DNA of 45,143 bases from Thalassotalea sp. PP2-459 (GCF_001913705.1 NZ_MKQD01000009.1:1-45143), one strand, 5' to 3'. Positions 7,929 to 15,736 are shown, counted from the first letter of the stretch. Numbers and translations: made by a program. Notes: generated by a model not told the origin, from the letters alone.

Positions 7929-8903
7929 TTAACTGATCAGCGATTGCAACTCTTGCTTCGCTAGATAGTTTTCCATGGTAGAACGTAATAATTTATATAA
8001 CAATATTGAACCATCAATTTCTTCTTTTCGATTGGTTAAACTTTCAATATTCAGACCAAGTGGTAATTGATAAGGTAAAACGGCATCTAATATTTGGTGT
8101 AAACTATTAGTACAAATGCGAATAGACTCATATAGTGGTTTTTCGGCATTTAAAATACGTAGGCTGGTAGCTTCTGGAACGCTAACGCCTAACCAATCAA
8201 TAAATTCTAAGGTTTTCTCACTGCCACAAGGTGAAAACGTTAAGATAATTCGTTGAGGTTTTAGGCCTAACTTTTTACATTCGATCGCGTAGCGAGTGAG
8301 CATATCAATGGTGGCTTGAGGATCATAGATCGCCTGTGATATAAAGAAATTACAGCCTTGTTTATGTTTTTCAATCAATCGTTCATGCTCATTGCCTTTA
8401 CTCGCATGGCGTTCAGCAATTGTTACACCACCGATAAAAAAGTCATGTTGGTTTTCAACAAGCGTTTTATAAGCCGTTTGTAGCGGTAGTGATACTTGAT
8501 TGTGGCTTGAAGGACTTCCTACTAGCACAACGTCTGTAATACCAAATCGTTGCCATGCTTCATCTGCCCAAGTATTAAAATCATCAGCATTTGATTGCAC
8601 AACACTTTTATAAGTGATCACTGGTCGTGATGATTTTTGATTCAATAATGCAGAATAATGCCGTGGGTCATGTGTTGATTTAAATGGGAACGGCCTTGGT
8701 TTATTAGTGCGCGAATCTTCATTTTGAATATCGTAAACAATCAAGCCATCAAAGTCGATATCGCTAACTCGTTCAAGTAATTTTCCGGCTATTTCATCGA
8801 CTTTTTCAACGGGCGTATCACTTTTAGGAGGGGTAGTACCAATAAAGTAAACGCCACGCCTGATATCGTTATACCTTGCTCTTAATTCTGAACCTTGTTC
8901 CAC
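7929..8903 (-). CDS. methylenetetrahydrofolate reductase-like TIM-barrel protein
   Basis: A 324-residue protein starting at GTG (8903). The fold pattern is that of the MTHFR/FAD-dependent barrel: DGLIVYDIQNED near the first strands, VVLVGSPSSHNQVSLPL, IGGVTIAERH, a central FFISQAIYDPQATIDML and a LTFSPCGSEKTLEFIDWLGV segment. It is clearly not the ordinary MetF sequence, so the substrate may differ from 5,10-methylene-THF. Two small genes follow at 11 and 5 bases, forming an apparent operon. No metE/metH genes are present in the window. Confidence 0.6.
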   Translation of the reverse strand: MEQGSELRARYNDIRRGVYFIGTTPPKSDTPVEKVDEIAGKLLERVSDIDFDGLIVYDIQNEDSRTNKPRPFPFKSTHDPRHYSALLNQKSSRPVITYKSVVQSNADDFNTWADEAWQRFGITDVVLVGSPSSHNQVSLPLQTAYKTLVENQHDFFIGGVTIAERHASKGNEHERLIEKHKQGCNFFISQAIYDPQATIDMLTRYAIECKKLGLKPQRIILTFSPCGSEKTLEFIDWLGVSVPEATSLRILNAEKPLYESIRICTNSLHQILDAVLPYQLPLGLNIESLTNRKEEIDGSILLYKLLRSTMENYLAKQELQSLIS

Positions 8904-9041
8904 TGTTATATTCTTCTTAACCTAATTTGAGAGTAATCATACCGATTTTTTGGTTAAAAATCTTCGCTAACACTAGCTCGAATTGTGATAATTTATCGCA
9001 AATTTTTCGTATGGGTACGAGAAAAATTCATACCCGTGCAG

Positions 9042-10016
9042 TTATGGATATTTATTTTGGGCATCAAGTGAGGTGAGTGTGGAAATTTCTGCTAGTATTT
9101 CGTGCTTTTGTGTCAACGTTTTTATTCGTTGAAAAAGGCTTTCTGCTTGCGGGTATTGCAATTTCAAATAGCGGAGCCATTGTTTTAATCGACTCGAAAA
9201 ATAAAAGCTTTTATCACCGCTTAACTCTAATTGGGCATAGTGTTGTAGTAAGCGACTCAGTGCTTGCCAAGACATTTTATCTTCTATGCCCTTTATTACA
9301 TTCGCCAAATTAGGCATGGCAAGCGCACCTCGGCCTAGCATTAAATGTTGGGTTTTTGCTTCTACCATGCATTGTTGTGCTGAGTCTACATCCCATATTT
9401 CACCATTTGCGTAAATTGTCATATCGTGACTGTTGGTTAATTTACCAATATGTTGCCAATAAGCTGGTGGTCTGTAACCGTCTTTTTTGGTGCGTGCATG
9501 AATGGTTAATTCGTTTGCGCCAGCTTGGGCAACAGCTGAAACCACTTCTTCAAAAAGCATTGTGTCTTCGAAACCTAAACGAATTTTAGCTGATACGGTT
9601 TGAGAAGAGGGTACCGCACTTCTAACGGCAGAAACTATTTGATGAATGGTCTCCGGCGATTTTAATAACACTGCGCCGCCTTTACTTTTATTAACCGTTT
9701 TTGCAGGGCAACCGAAATTTAAATCAACACCTTGCGAACCAAGCTCAATAGCGCGTTTGGCATTTTCTGCCATCCACATGGCATGTTGACCTAGTAATTG
9801 AATGCGTACAGGTGTGCCATTAGAAGTTGTACCTTTATTACGTAATTCTGGCGACAGTTTGTGATAAATATGACGTGGTACTAACCCTTGTACTACTCTA
9901 ACAAACTCAGTGATACATAGATCATAGGCATTAATGGAGGTAAGCAATTCTCGCATTAGCGCATCTGCAACACCTTCCATTGGCGCAAGTGTTATTTTTT
10001 TTACGTTATTATTCAT
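9042..10016 (-). CDS. dusC: tRNA-dihydrouridine synthase, DusC type
   Basis: Start set at the ATG at 10016, giving 324 residues; the longer frame needs a TTG ten codons upstream. The N-terminus KKITLAPMEGVADALMRELL has the FMN-binding barrel start, and NFGCPAKTVNKSKGGA carries the catalytic cysteine (about residue 103). KIRLGF and NGEIWDVDSA are further Dus hallmarks. The enzyme reduces uridine to dihydrouridine in the tRNA D-loop with NADPH and FMN. Length and the ITEFVRVVQGLVP segment favour DusC (position 16) over DusA or DusB. Confidence 0.88.
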   Translation of the reverse strand: MNNNVKKITLAPMEGVADALMRELLTSINAYDLCITEFVRVVQGLVPRHIYHKLSPELRNKGTTSNGTPVRIQLLGQHAMWMAENAKRAIELGSQGVDLNFGCPAKTVNKSKGGAVLLKSPETIHQIVSAVRSAVPSSQTVSAKIRLGFEDTMLFEEVVSAVAQAGANELTIHARTKKDGYRPPAYWQHIGKLTNSHDMTIYANGEIWDVDSAQQCMVEAKTQHLMLGRGALAMPNLANVIKGIEDKMSWQALSRLLQHYAQLELSGDKSFYFSSRLKQWLRYLKLQYPQAESLFQRIKTLTQKHEILAEISTLTSLDAQNKYP

Positions 10017-10173
10017 AAATATATAGATACAACTTTGGCTAGACAAATCTTACTTTCTCGCCTAGCTTAAAAAAGCAATATTTGTTGAAATTAAATGAAA
10101 TAGTTCAGGTCTTCTTAAATAGAGCTGATCGTAAGATATGGTATCTATTTTTATATAATAAAGGAAAGATAAG

Positions 10174-10623
10174 ATGAGTATGTCAAAAAAATCTACAATA
10201 GCAGCAATGTTTACTGCTTTAGCGATGGCGAGCGTTTTTACGTTACCAGCTAAAGCGGAAAATAATATTAACCCATTTGAAATTGAAAATGTACAGTTTT
10301 CAGGAAGCAGCCATGTTGGACATGAAGGTGGTTCTTGCGGCGAAGGTGCCGATAAAAAAGACAAAAAAAGCTGCGGCGAAGGTATGAAGCATAAAGACAA
10401 GAAAAGCTGCGGCGAAGGTATGAAGCATAAAGACAAAAAAAGCTGTGGTGAAGGCATGAAGCACAAAGACAAAAAAAGCTGTGGTGAAGGCATGAAGCAC
10501 AAAGATAAAAAAAGTTGCGGTGAAGGTGCAATGAAGAAAAAGCCACGTACCAGTTGTGGTGAAAATCATTGTGGTGAAGGTAGTAAAAAGAAAATGAAAA
10601 AAATGAAAAAAGATAACGGTTAA
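10174..10623 (+). CDS. HvfA-like cysteine-repeat secreted protein (possible RiPP metallophore precursor)
   Basis: A 149-residue low-complexity protein with a signal peptide (AKA cut near residue 28), a short leader with NPFEIENVQF, then tandem 12-residue units SCGEGMKHKDKK. Eight cysteines lie in SCGEG or HCGEG contexts. The signal peptide, NPF leader and CGEG repeats match the COG3767 low-complexity / HvfA group. In characterised members a DUF692 (MNIO) enzyme with a DUF2063 partner converts EGKCG cysteines into oxazolone/thioamide groups that bind copper. Here Ser or His precedes the cysteine, and no maturation gene lies in the flanks. An alternative is a plain metal-binding protein. AAGGA lies eight bases before the ATG. 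Confidence 0.6.
   Translation: MSMSKKSTIAAMFTALAMASVFTLPAKAENNINPFEIENVQFSGSSHVGHEGGSCGEGADKKDKKSCGEGMKHKDKKSCGEGMKHKDKKSCGEGMKHKDKKSCGEGMKHKDKKSCGEGAMKKKPRTSCGENHCGEGSKKKMKKMKKDNG
10357..10520 (+). repeat. 36-bp coding tandem repeats
   Basis: Four near-identical 36-base units encode SCGEGMKHKDKK, flanked by diverged units on both sides. Differences between units are mainly synonymous (GGC/GGT, AAG/AAA), so the protein repeat is maintained by selection or is not brand new. Confidence 0.85.
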
Positions 10624-10626
10624 TAC

Positions 10627-10802
10627 AGAGCGTGTTGATCTTTTAAGTTTGTTTTTGCAGCAATTTGTTTGGTATTTATACAAGGCAGAGCTTGTGCCGT
10701 GTAGTTATTCTACTCAAATCAAGCGATAACATAGTAGAAATGTCAAATAGGTGCTGCCTGAAGGGTTTAACTAAACTCAAAAAGCAAAGATCAACACGCC
10801 CT
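10627..10802. mobile_element. 176-bp MITE-like element with 5-bp target duplication
   Basis: The terminal inverted repeats AGAGCGTGTTGATCTTT (10627-10643) and AAAGATCAACACGCCCT (10786-10802) are flanked by direct duplications AATAC at 10622-10626 and 10803-10807. No open frame is present, so it needs a transposase in trans. It sits directly after the stop of the HvfA-like gene and before that gene's terminator. The ends match those at 62-92 and 17808-17838. Confidence 0.85.
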
Positions 10803-10820
10803 AATACTCGCGCGCTTAAA

Positions 10821-10857
10821 AAGCCACTTGATAGTTTAACGTCAAGTGGCTTTTTTT
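10821..10857 (+). terminator. bidirectional intrinsic terminator
   Basis: AAGCCACTTGA (10821-10831) pairs with TCAAGTGGCTT (10842-10852), followed by T7 (10851-10857). The minus strand also ends in a shorter U run. It terminates the HvfA-like gene from the left and the GNAT gene from the right. Confidence 0.9.
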
Positions 10858-11422
10858 AGTATTTATTCTTTTGTTCATTGGCTAGCAGAGCGTAAATAAA
10901 CTCATCATGCCATTCATTATTGAGTAGAGTGTGAGCACGAAAGTGTGCCTCTTTCTGCATACCTAGTTTTTCCATGACTTTCCAGCTGCCAATATTCTTG
11001 GCATAACAATAAGCGATAACTTTATGAACGCCAATTTGTTGAAAGAGAAATTCAATCAGGCAACGACCAACCTCTGGAATAATACCTTTTCCTTGGTGTT
11101 TTCCTAATAGTAAATAACCTATTTCAGCACGCTGTTGCGCTAAGTCTTCAATACGAAAACCGATACTACCAACAGCAGATTTTGATGATTTTTCTGTAAT
11201 TTTAAAGGTTAGCCAATGCTCTTCTTCATGTTGCCAAGGCTTGATCCTTTGTGAAAATTTTTCTGCTAATGCTTGTGGCTCAAGTATTGGCCCAATGTAC
11301 TGCATTAATCTTGGATCAGTTTGTAACTGTTGAAACAGATTAAAATCATCTGAAGTCATTAAGGCTAAGTCAAAACGCGTTGTTTGAAGTGAAATGGACT
11401 GTTGGATCAGCTCAATGTTCAT
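10856..11422 (-). CDS. GNAT acetyltransferase, RimJ/RimL-like
   Basis: A 188-residue GNAT protein of the RimJ/RimL type: TTRFDLALMTSDDF at the start, RAEIGYLLLGKHQGKGIIPEVGR as the acetyl-CoA pyrophosphate loop, and VIAYCYAKNIGSWKVMEKLGM near the C-terminus. Family members acetylate N-terminal residues of ribosomal proteins or small amines; the substrate cannot be deduced here. AGGA lies seven bases before the ATG. It is convergent with the HvfA-like gene and shares its terminator. Confidence 0.85.
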   Translation of the reverse strand: MNIELIQQSISLQTTRFDLALMTSDDFNLFQQLQTDPRLMQYIGPILEPQALAEKFSQRIKPWQHEEEHWLTFKITEKSSKSAVGSIGFRIEDLAQQRAEIGYLLLGKHQGKGIIPEVGRCLIEFLFQQIGVHKVIAYCYAKNIGSWKVMEKLGMQKEAHFRAHTLLNNEWHDEFIYALLANEQKNKY

Positions 11423-11499
11423 AAACTATCCTTGAATAATGTATAGCGTGTTGCCATATAGTACATAAGGTTTGATCAATAACAAACAGAGGAAGTGAA

Positions 11500-12165
11500 A
11501 TGAAAAACACTGTAGTAATTACTGGCGCTAATCGTGGAATTGGACTTGCCATGGCGACGATCTTTGCAGATCAGGGTGATAACGTTATCGCATTATGTCG
11601 TCAAAGCTCAGAGGCGTTAGATGCGTTAAATGCAAAGGTAATCAATGGGGTTGATGTTGCCACCGAGCAAGGCTTAACTGTTATGGCTGAGGCATTATCT
11701 AACGAGAGGATTAACGTGTTGATTTGCAATGCGGGTATTCTAAGAGATGAACAATTAGGTCAATTAAACACAACCACAATAAAAGAACAGTTTGATGTTA
11801 ACGCCTTAGCACCTTTATTGGTTGTTGAACGTTTACTGCCTCAGCTAGTTACCGGTAGTAAAATAGCGATGATCACTTCTAGAATGGGCTCTATCGCGGA
11901 TAATGGTTCAGGTGGTCGATATGGTTATCGTATGTCAAAAGCAGCTTTAAATGCGGCTTCTATGTCGTTATCGAAAGATTTAGCATCTCACGATATTTCT
12001 GTTGGCGTATATCATCCAGGCTATGTTCAAACTGAAATGGTCAATATGGGTGGGGATATTAGTGCTAATGAAGCGGCTGGTCGTATTGTTAAGTTAATAG
12101 AGCAACAATCAATGGCTGAAACGGGTGTGTTTAAACATTCAAATGGCGACGTATTACCCTGGTAA
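11500..12165 (+). CDS. short-chain dehydrogenase/reductase (C-factor-like)
   Basis: A 221-residue classical SDR. TGANRGIG (8-15) binds the nucleotide, the NAG motif follows, and the catalytic set is present with Ser in MITSRMGS and YRMSK as YxxxK. The short length and RYGYRMSKAALNAASMSL resemble the C-factor/sniffer-like carbonyl reductase group. GAGGAAG stands just before the ATG. Its stop overlaps the next gene's start (TAATG), so it is coupled with the DNA alkylation repair protein; a functional link is not obvious. Confidence 0.88.
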   Translation: MKNTVVITGANRGIGLAMATIFADQGDNVIALCRQSSEALDALNAKVINGVDVATEQGLTVMAEALSNERINVLICNAGILRDEQLGQLNTTTIKEQFDVNALAPLLVVERLLPQLVTGSKIAMITSRMGSIADNGSGGRYGYRMSKAALNAASMSLSKDLASHDISVGVYHPGYVQTEMVNMGGDISANEAAGRIVKLIEQQSMAETGVFKHSNGDVLPW

Positions 12166-12521
12166 TGACCAACATAGGAAATTACCAACGAATTTGGCAA
12201 ACGGTACAACAGATCCCTGTTGGTAAAGTAGCGACTTATGGTCAAATTGCTGATTTAGCTGGTTTGCCCGGCCGCGCTAGATTAGTGGGTAAATCACTTG
12301 GCTATGTACCTGATGGCGGCTGGCAAAATAAAGCTGTTCCTTGGTTTCGTGTGATTAACGCACAAGGGAAAATATCGTTACCGCTTGCCAGTGAAGGGTT
12401 TGAACGGCAAAAAGCGTTGCTACAAGAAGAACAAATTGTGGTAGTAGGGGCTAAGATCAGCCTGAAAGAGTTTCAATGGCAGCCTGATCTTAGCGAGTTA
12501 TTATTTACCCTATCTTTTTAA
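12165..12521 (+). CDS. atl: alkyltransferase-like protein (Atl), MGMT family
   Basis: A 118-residue protein homologous to the C-terminal domain of O6-alkylguanine-DNA alkyltransferase. GKVATYGQIADLAGLPGRARLVGKSLG is the DNA-binding helix-turn-helix with its arginine finger. At the active site PWFRVIN replaces PCHRVI, so the alkyl-acceptor cysteine is tryptophan. That defines Atl proteins (YbaZ in E. coli), which bind O6-alkylguanine and hand it to nucleotide excision repair rather than repairing it. The gene overlaps the SDR stop by one base and ends three bases from the convergent SDR. Confidence 0.88.
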   Translation: MTNIGNYQRIWQTVQQIPVGKVATYGQIADLAGLPGRARLVGKSLGYVPDGGWQNKAVPWFRVINAQGKISLPLASEGFERQKALLQEEQIVVVGAKISLKEFQWQPDLSELLFTLSF

Positions 12522-12524
12522 CGA

Positions 12525-13313
12525 TTACAGACTGGATGTTCTGCCACCATCGACGGGTAAATTAATACCAGTGATGTAGCCCGCGCTAGGCGATGCTAAA
12601 AATGCAGCCGCAGCGGCAAACTCTTCTGGTTGTGCAAATCGTCTCATTGGTATGTGAGATTTTTCAATGTCGGTCGCTTGCTCAATACTAATGTTTTGCT
12701 TTGCTGCTTTACCTTCGATAATAGCGTCTAATCTTGCGGTGGCTGTTGCGCCTGGCAAAACGTTGTTTACCGTAATACCAAACGGGCCCAATTCATTGGC
12801 TAACGTTTTAGCCCAACTTGCTACTGCACCACGTATCGTATTGGAAACACCCAAATTTGGTAATGGTTGTTTCACTGACGTTGAAATAACGTTAATAATC
12901 CGTCCATATCCTGTATTTTTCATGTGTGGGATTACCGCTTGTACTAAGTGGTGGTTCGAGACTAAATGTAACTGAAAGGCATCGATGAACGCTTGCGCAT
13001 CTGCTGTATTAGCAGGCCCTGGCGTTGGCCCGCCAGTATTATTAATGAGAATATCAATGCCACCATGCTTTTCGATATTTGCAGTAATCGCATTTTTCAC
13101 TTGTTCAGGCTGGGAAAAATCAGCAACTAATACATGATGTTGTTGGCCTTGACTAGTGTCTAATAACGCCAAAACCTTATTGAGAGATTGTTCATTACGT
13201 GCAAATAAAGTGACGTTAGCACCCAGTGATGCTAATTCGATTGCACATGCTTTTCCAATACCTTGGCTGCTACCGCACACTAGGGCGCTTTTGTTGGTTA
13301 ATGTTATATTCAT
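12525..13313 (-). CDS. SDR-family protein with substituted catalytic residues
   Basis: A 262-residue FabG-like SDR. CGSSQGIG (13-20) replaces TGxxxGIG at the nucleotide site; NNTGG takes the place of NNAG, and PVDGG closes the fold. The YxxxK catalytic pair is absent: aligned to the conserved ASKAALxxxxKxLA block, SNTIRGAVASWAKTLA puts Ser at Tyr and Arg at Lys. Homologues annotated as 3-oxoacyl-ACP reductases with the same SNTxR pattern exist to my recollection, so this looks like a subgroup trait. Reductase activity by the usual mechanism is doubtful. Confidence 0.8.
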   Translation of the reverse strand: MNITLTNKSALVCGSSQGIGKACAIELASLGANVTLFARNEQSLNKVLALLDTSQGQQHHVLVADFSQPEQVKNAITANIEKHGGIDILINNTGGPTPGPANTADAQAFIDAFQLHLVSNHHLVQAVIPHMKNTGYGRIINVISTSVKQPLPNLGVSNTIRGAVASWAKTLANELGPFGITVNNVLPGATATARLDAIIEGKAAKQNISIEQATDIEKSHIPMRRFAQPEEFAAAAAFLASPSAGYITGINLPVDGGRTSSL

Positions 13314-13415
13314 GCTTCTCTTTATATCTTGCTTTTGACCTAGTTATTTAATCATATCTCTTGTTAAAATGTGCAACATTTTACGATGTTAATATGAAAA
13401 GGTTGTGTTTCAGAT

Positions 13416-14201
13416 ATGCAAGGTATCAAAGTATTAGGACAAGGCCCTGCCGTTATTTTATTGCATAGTTCACTCAGTAGTAGTAAGCAATGGTTGCCAT
13501 TGTGTTTTCAATTACAAGACAGCTTTACATTAATTAATGTTGATTTACTTGGTTATGGTGATGCAGGTTTACCTGATGATCTATCGAGTTATACCTTTGA
13601 AGATGAGTTAACTCGCATTGAACAGTGCTTACTTCAAGAAAATATTCAAACGCCAATTCATCTTGTTGGTCATTCGTGTGGTGGAGCTGTTGCATTAGCT
13701 TGGGCAATGAAAAATCGTCAACGAGTAGCAAGTTTATCTTTATTTGAGCCGGTTGCCTTTCATTTGCTTGAACAGGCTCAAGCGCAATACTTTCAGCAAG
13801 TGAGTGAATTTTCACAGCAATTACGCCAATTAGAAAGTACAGAGGCAACAGCGGCATTTGTTAATTTTTGGAATGGTGAACAGTTTTTTCAACAGCTTCC
13901 TCAAAAAGTACAACAGCAAATGGCACTTGCTATGCCGAAGGTTCATGCAGACTTTCAAGGAATATTAGACCAAAGCTATCAGTTGATAGACCTCAGTCAG
14001 TTATTATGTCCTTGTTTATTAGTCATAGGTGAACAAACCAGACCGTTGAGTAAAGTATTGAGTCAGTTAATTGCTGAGCATCTTTTTAATGCTCACCTGC
14101 ACTACGTTGAAGGGGGTCATATGGCGCCAGTTTCTCATCCGCAAGAGACGGTAACCTTGTTCAGCCAATTTTTAAATCAACAAAAAAAGCCCGGTGAATA
14201 A
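13416..14201 (+). CDS. alpha/beta hydrolase
   Basis: A 261-residue alpha/beta hydrolase with oxyanion region HSSLSSSKQW, nucleophile elbow GHSCGG (Ser at about 87), and a C-terminal histidine in EGGHMAPVSHPQE. The strand-loop VDLLGYGDAG is typical. Substrates range from esters to epoxides in this superfamily and cannot be assigned. No signal peptide, so cytoplasmic. The last codons lie inside the hairpin that terminates the convergent ibpA transcript. Confidence 0.85.
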   Translation: MQGIKVLGQGPAVILLHSSLSSSKQWLPLCFQLQDSFTLINVDLLGYGDAGLPDDLSSYTFEDELTRIEQCLLQENIQTPIHLVGHSCGGAVALAWAMKNRQRVASLSLFEPVAFHLLEQAQAQYFQQVSEFSQQLRQLESTEATAAFVNFWNGEQFFQQLPQKVQQQMALAMPKVHADFQGILDQSYQLIDLSQLLCPCLLVIGEQTRPLSKVLSQLIAEHLFNAHLHYVEGGHMAPVSHPQETVTLFSQFLNQQKKPGE

Positions 14202-14207
14202 CCGGGC
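14182..14207 (-). terminator. intrinsic terminator of ibpA (minus strand)
   Basis: GCCCGGT (14189-14195) pairs with ACCGGGC (14201-14207) around a 5-base loop. On the minus strand it is followed by U7 (14182-14188). It lies 34 bases after the ibpA stop and overlaps the end of the convergent hydrolase gene. Confidence 0.88.
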
Positions 14208-14240
14208 AAAAAATAAGGGATAAAATCAGTTTAGCTTATG

Positions 14241-14696
14241 TTAATTCGAGTTATCATTTAATAAGCTTTTACCATTAATGGCGATTTTTCGTGGTTTTAA
14301 AGCTTCTGGAATTTCACGCTGTAAATCAACGTGCAGTAAACCATTTTCCATAAAGGCACCAACCACCTTAACATGGTCGCCTAATTGAAATTTTCGTTCA
14401 AAATTTCGTTCTGCAATGCCTTGATGTAAGAATTTTCTGTCGGTTTTATCTGTTTCACCTGCTTTAGTGCCAGTAATGACTAAATTGTTATGTTCAGACT
14501 GTATCGCTAGCTCTTCTTCAGCGAAACCTGCAACAGCCATGGTAATTCTGTATTGGTCTTCAGCAAGCAATTCAATGTTATAAGGGGGATAAGACGATTG
14601 TTTATCAGCACGAGATGCTTTGTCTAATAATCCAGCTAAGTGATCGAAACCGATAAATGAACGGTAAAGTGGGCTAAAATCTGTAGTTGTACGCAT
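14241..14696 (-). CDS. ibpA: small heat shock protein Hsp20, IbpA-like
   Basis: A 151-residue Hsp20. The start MRTTTDFSPLYRSFIGFDHL matches IbpA, and the alpha-crystallin domain spans about residues 38-130 with PPYNIE, ITMAVAGFAEEEL and the conserved GLLHVDLQREIPE. A short C-terminal RKIAING carries the I-x-I contact. It binds unfolding proteins and keeps them in a state for DnaK/ClpB refolding. The leader contains a ROSE-like thermometer and a strong terminator follows. I could not find a good sigma-32 promoter. Confidence 0.92.
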   Translation of the reverse strand: MRTTTDFSPLYRSFIGFDHLAGLLDKASRADKQSSYPPYNIELLAEDQYRITMAVAGFAEEELAIQSEHNNLVITGTKAGETDKTDRKFLHQGIAERNFERKFQLGDHVKVVGAFMENGLLHVDLQREIPEALKPRKIAINGKSLLNDNSN

Positions 14697-14701
14697 AATT
14701 C

Positions 14702-14758
14702 ATATCCTCTGTTAAGCAATATGTTAATAAGTAAAGTTGTGCGTTGAATGTCGCTCGA
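14702..14758 (-). promoter_or_regulatory. ROSE-like RNA thermometer in the ibpA leader
   Basis: On the minus strand the leader reads AUAUUGCU - UAACAG - AGGAUAU just before the ATG. The two arms (14715-14722 and 14702-14708) pair and hide the AGGA ribosome binding site, leaving the G of UUGCU bulged, as in ROSE elements. A second hairpin, CGAG-AAC-CUCG, lies upstream (about 14755-14766). ROSE elements are the known thermometers of ibpA genes in gammaproteobacteria. Confidence 0.55.
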
Positions 14759-14827
14759 GGTTCTCGCCGCGTATTTCATCGTACTCGCATAACTTTTATA
14801 AAGTGCCTTTCAATAGTGAACAGGCGG

Positions 14828-14860
14828 TTAATTGTAGTCCCTTTCAGCGACTACAATTAA
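14828..14860. repeat. perfect 12-bp inverted repeat between tpx and ibpA
   Basis: TTAATTGTAGTC (14828-14839) and GACTACAATTAA (14849-14860) with a 9-base loop. Neither strand has a U tract after it, so it is not a standard intrinsic terminator. It could be an operator for ibpA or an mRNA end-stabilising hairpin for tpx. Confidence 0.7.
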
Positions 14861-14942
14861 TAGATAGGGTTAATATGTTTTTATTCAAGGATAAAAATTA
14901 AATTTTTTGTATTTATCTGGTAATTCATTAAAAATAAAGGCT

Positions 14943-15563
14943 TTATTTTTTGTCGTCTGTTAATTTTACTGCTTCTAAAGCCGCAAGTGCTGCATCGTAA
15001 TCAGGGTGTTGTGAAATATCAGCAACAAGCTCTTTGTAAGTGACTTTACCGGTAGCATCAATGACGAATATTGCGCGTGTTAATAACCCCATATCCTTGA
15101 TCAGAAGGCCATATTTTTTACCAAAATCACGCCAAACACTGTCTGATAATACTTGTAGCTGTTCGATATTTTCATTTTTGCAAAAGCGCTTCTGTGCATA
15201 AGGTAAATCATTACTAATCGTCAGCAACGTTAAGTTGTCGCCTAATTTGGCAGCTTCTTCATTGAATCGCTTTGTTTGAACGGAACAAACGCCTGTATCT
15301 AAGCTAGGTACTACAGAGATTAACACTGGCATATTAGAAAAGTCACTGAGAGATACTGGTGAAAACATATCATCAACCACTTTAAACTGTGGAGCTTGCT
15401 CCCCAACAGCTACTTGGTTGCCCAATAATGTAATGTATTTATCACCCGCCTTAACAAGGTCATAAGATTCAGGTAGCGGGTTCGATACTGTTTCATTGGC
15501 TAAACTTGGCAGCGATAGGCTGATGAGAATCGCGAAAATACTTGAATAAGTTGTTTGTTTCAT
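14943..15563 (-). CDS. tpx: thiol peroxidase Tpx-like, exported
   Basis: A 206-residue atypical 2-Cys peroxiredoxin. After a signal peptide (cut near SLA-NE, residue 23) comes the Tpx domain with the peroxidatic Cys93 in PSLDTGVCSVQT and the resolving Cys128 in KRFCKNENI, at the usual Tpx spacing. VVDDMFSPVSLSDF and GLLTRAIFVID fit the family. It reduces hydrogen and alkyl peroxides. The export signal is notable, since E. coli Tpx lacks a cleaved signal peptide; a periplasmic thiol reductant would be needed. Confidence 0.88.
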   Translation of the reverse strand: MKQTTYSSIFAILISLSLPSLANETVSNPLPESYDLVKAGDKYITLLGNQVAVGEQAPQFKVVDDMFSPVSLSDFSNMPVLISVVPSLDTGVCSVQTKRFNEEAAKLGDNLTLLTISNDLPYAQKRFCKNENIEQLQVLSDSVWRDFGKKYGLLIKDMGLLTRAIFVIDATGKVTYKELVADISQHPDYDAALAALEAVKLTDDKK

Positions 15564-15649
15564 GTGATGTCATATATTTTTTAAGAGTTGAAGATAAAAT
15601 AGTACCTCTGACAAAAATAAATTGCGAATAAATAGTGTTTTTATCGATT

Positions 15650-15665
15650 TATAACTATGGTTATA
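15650..15665. promoter_or_regulatory. palindrome in the divergent tpx / cheY-cheC promoter region
   Basis: TATAAC (15650-15655) and GTTATA (15660-15665) flank four bases in the 173-base gap between two divergent genes. It could be an operator; the sequence is AT-rich and the match to a known site such as OxyR is not convincing. Confidence 0.25.
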
Positions 15666-15736
15666 TTTGAGAAGGCTTTAAAATAGCCGAAATTGTTTTT
15701 TTATTAATATTATCTTTGTGTTAGACGAGTTTTTCT

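Noticed and set aside
10357-10520. Regular 36-bp repeats that could be taken for a CRISPR array
   Set aside because: The units are contiguous without spacers and encode SCGEGMKHKDKK in frame with a signal peptide, so they are coding tandem repeats.
10062-10683. Three overlapping minus-strand frames opposite the HvfA-like gene
   Set aside because: They are reverse translations of the coding repeats, have no ribosome binding sites and show low-complexity Phe/Leu/Cys content.
14740-14830. Sigma-32 promoter for ibpA
   Set aside because: TTGAAA occurs on the minus strand, but no CCCCAT-like -10 follows at 13-15 bases.
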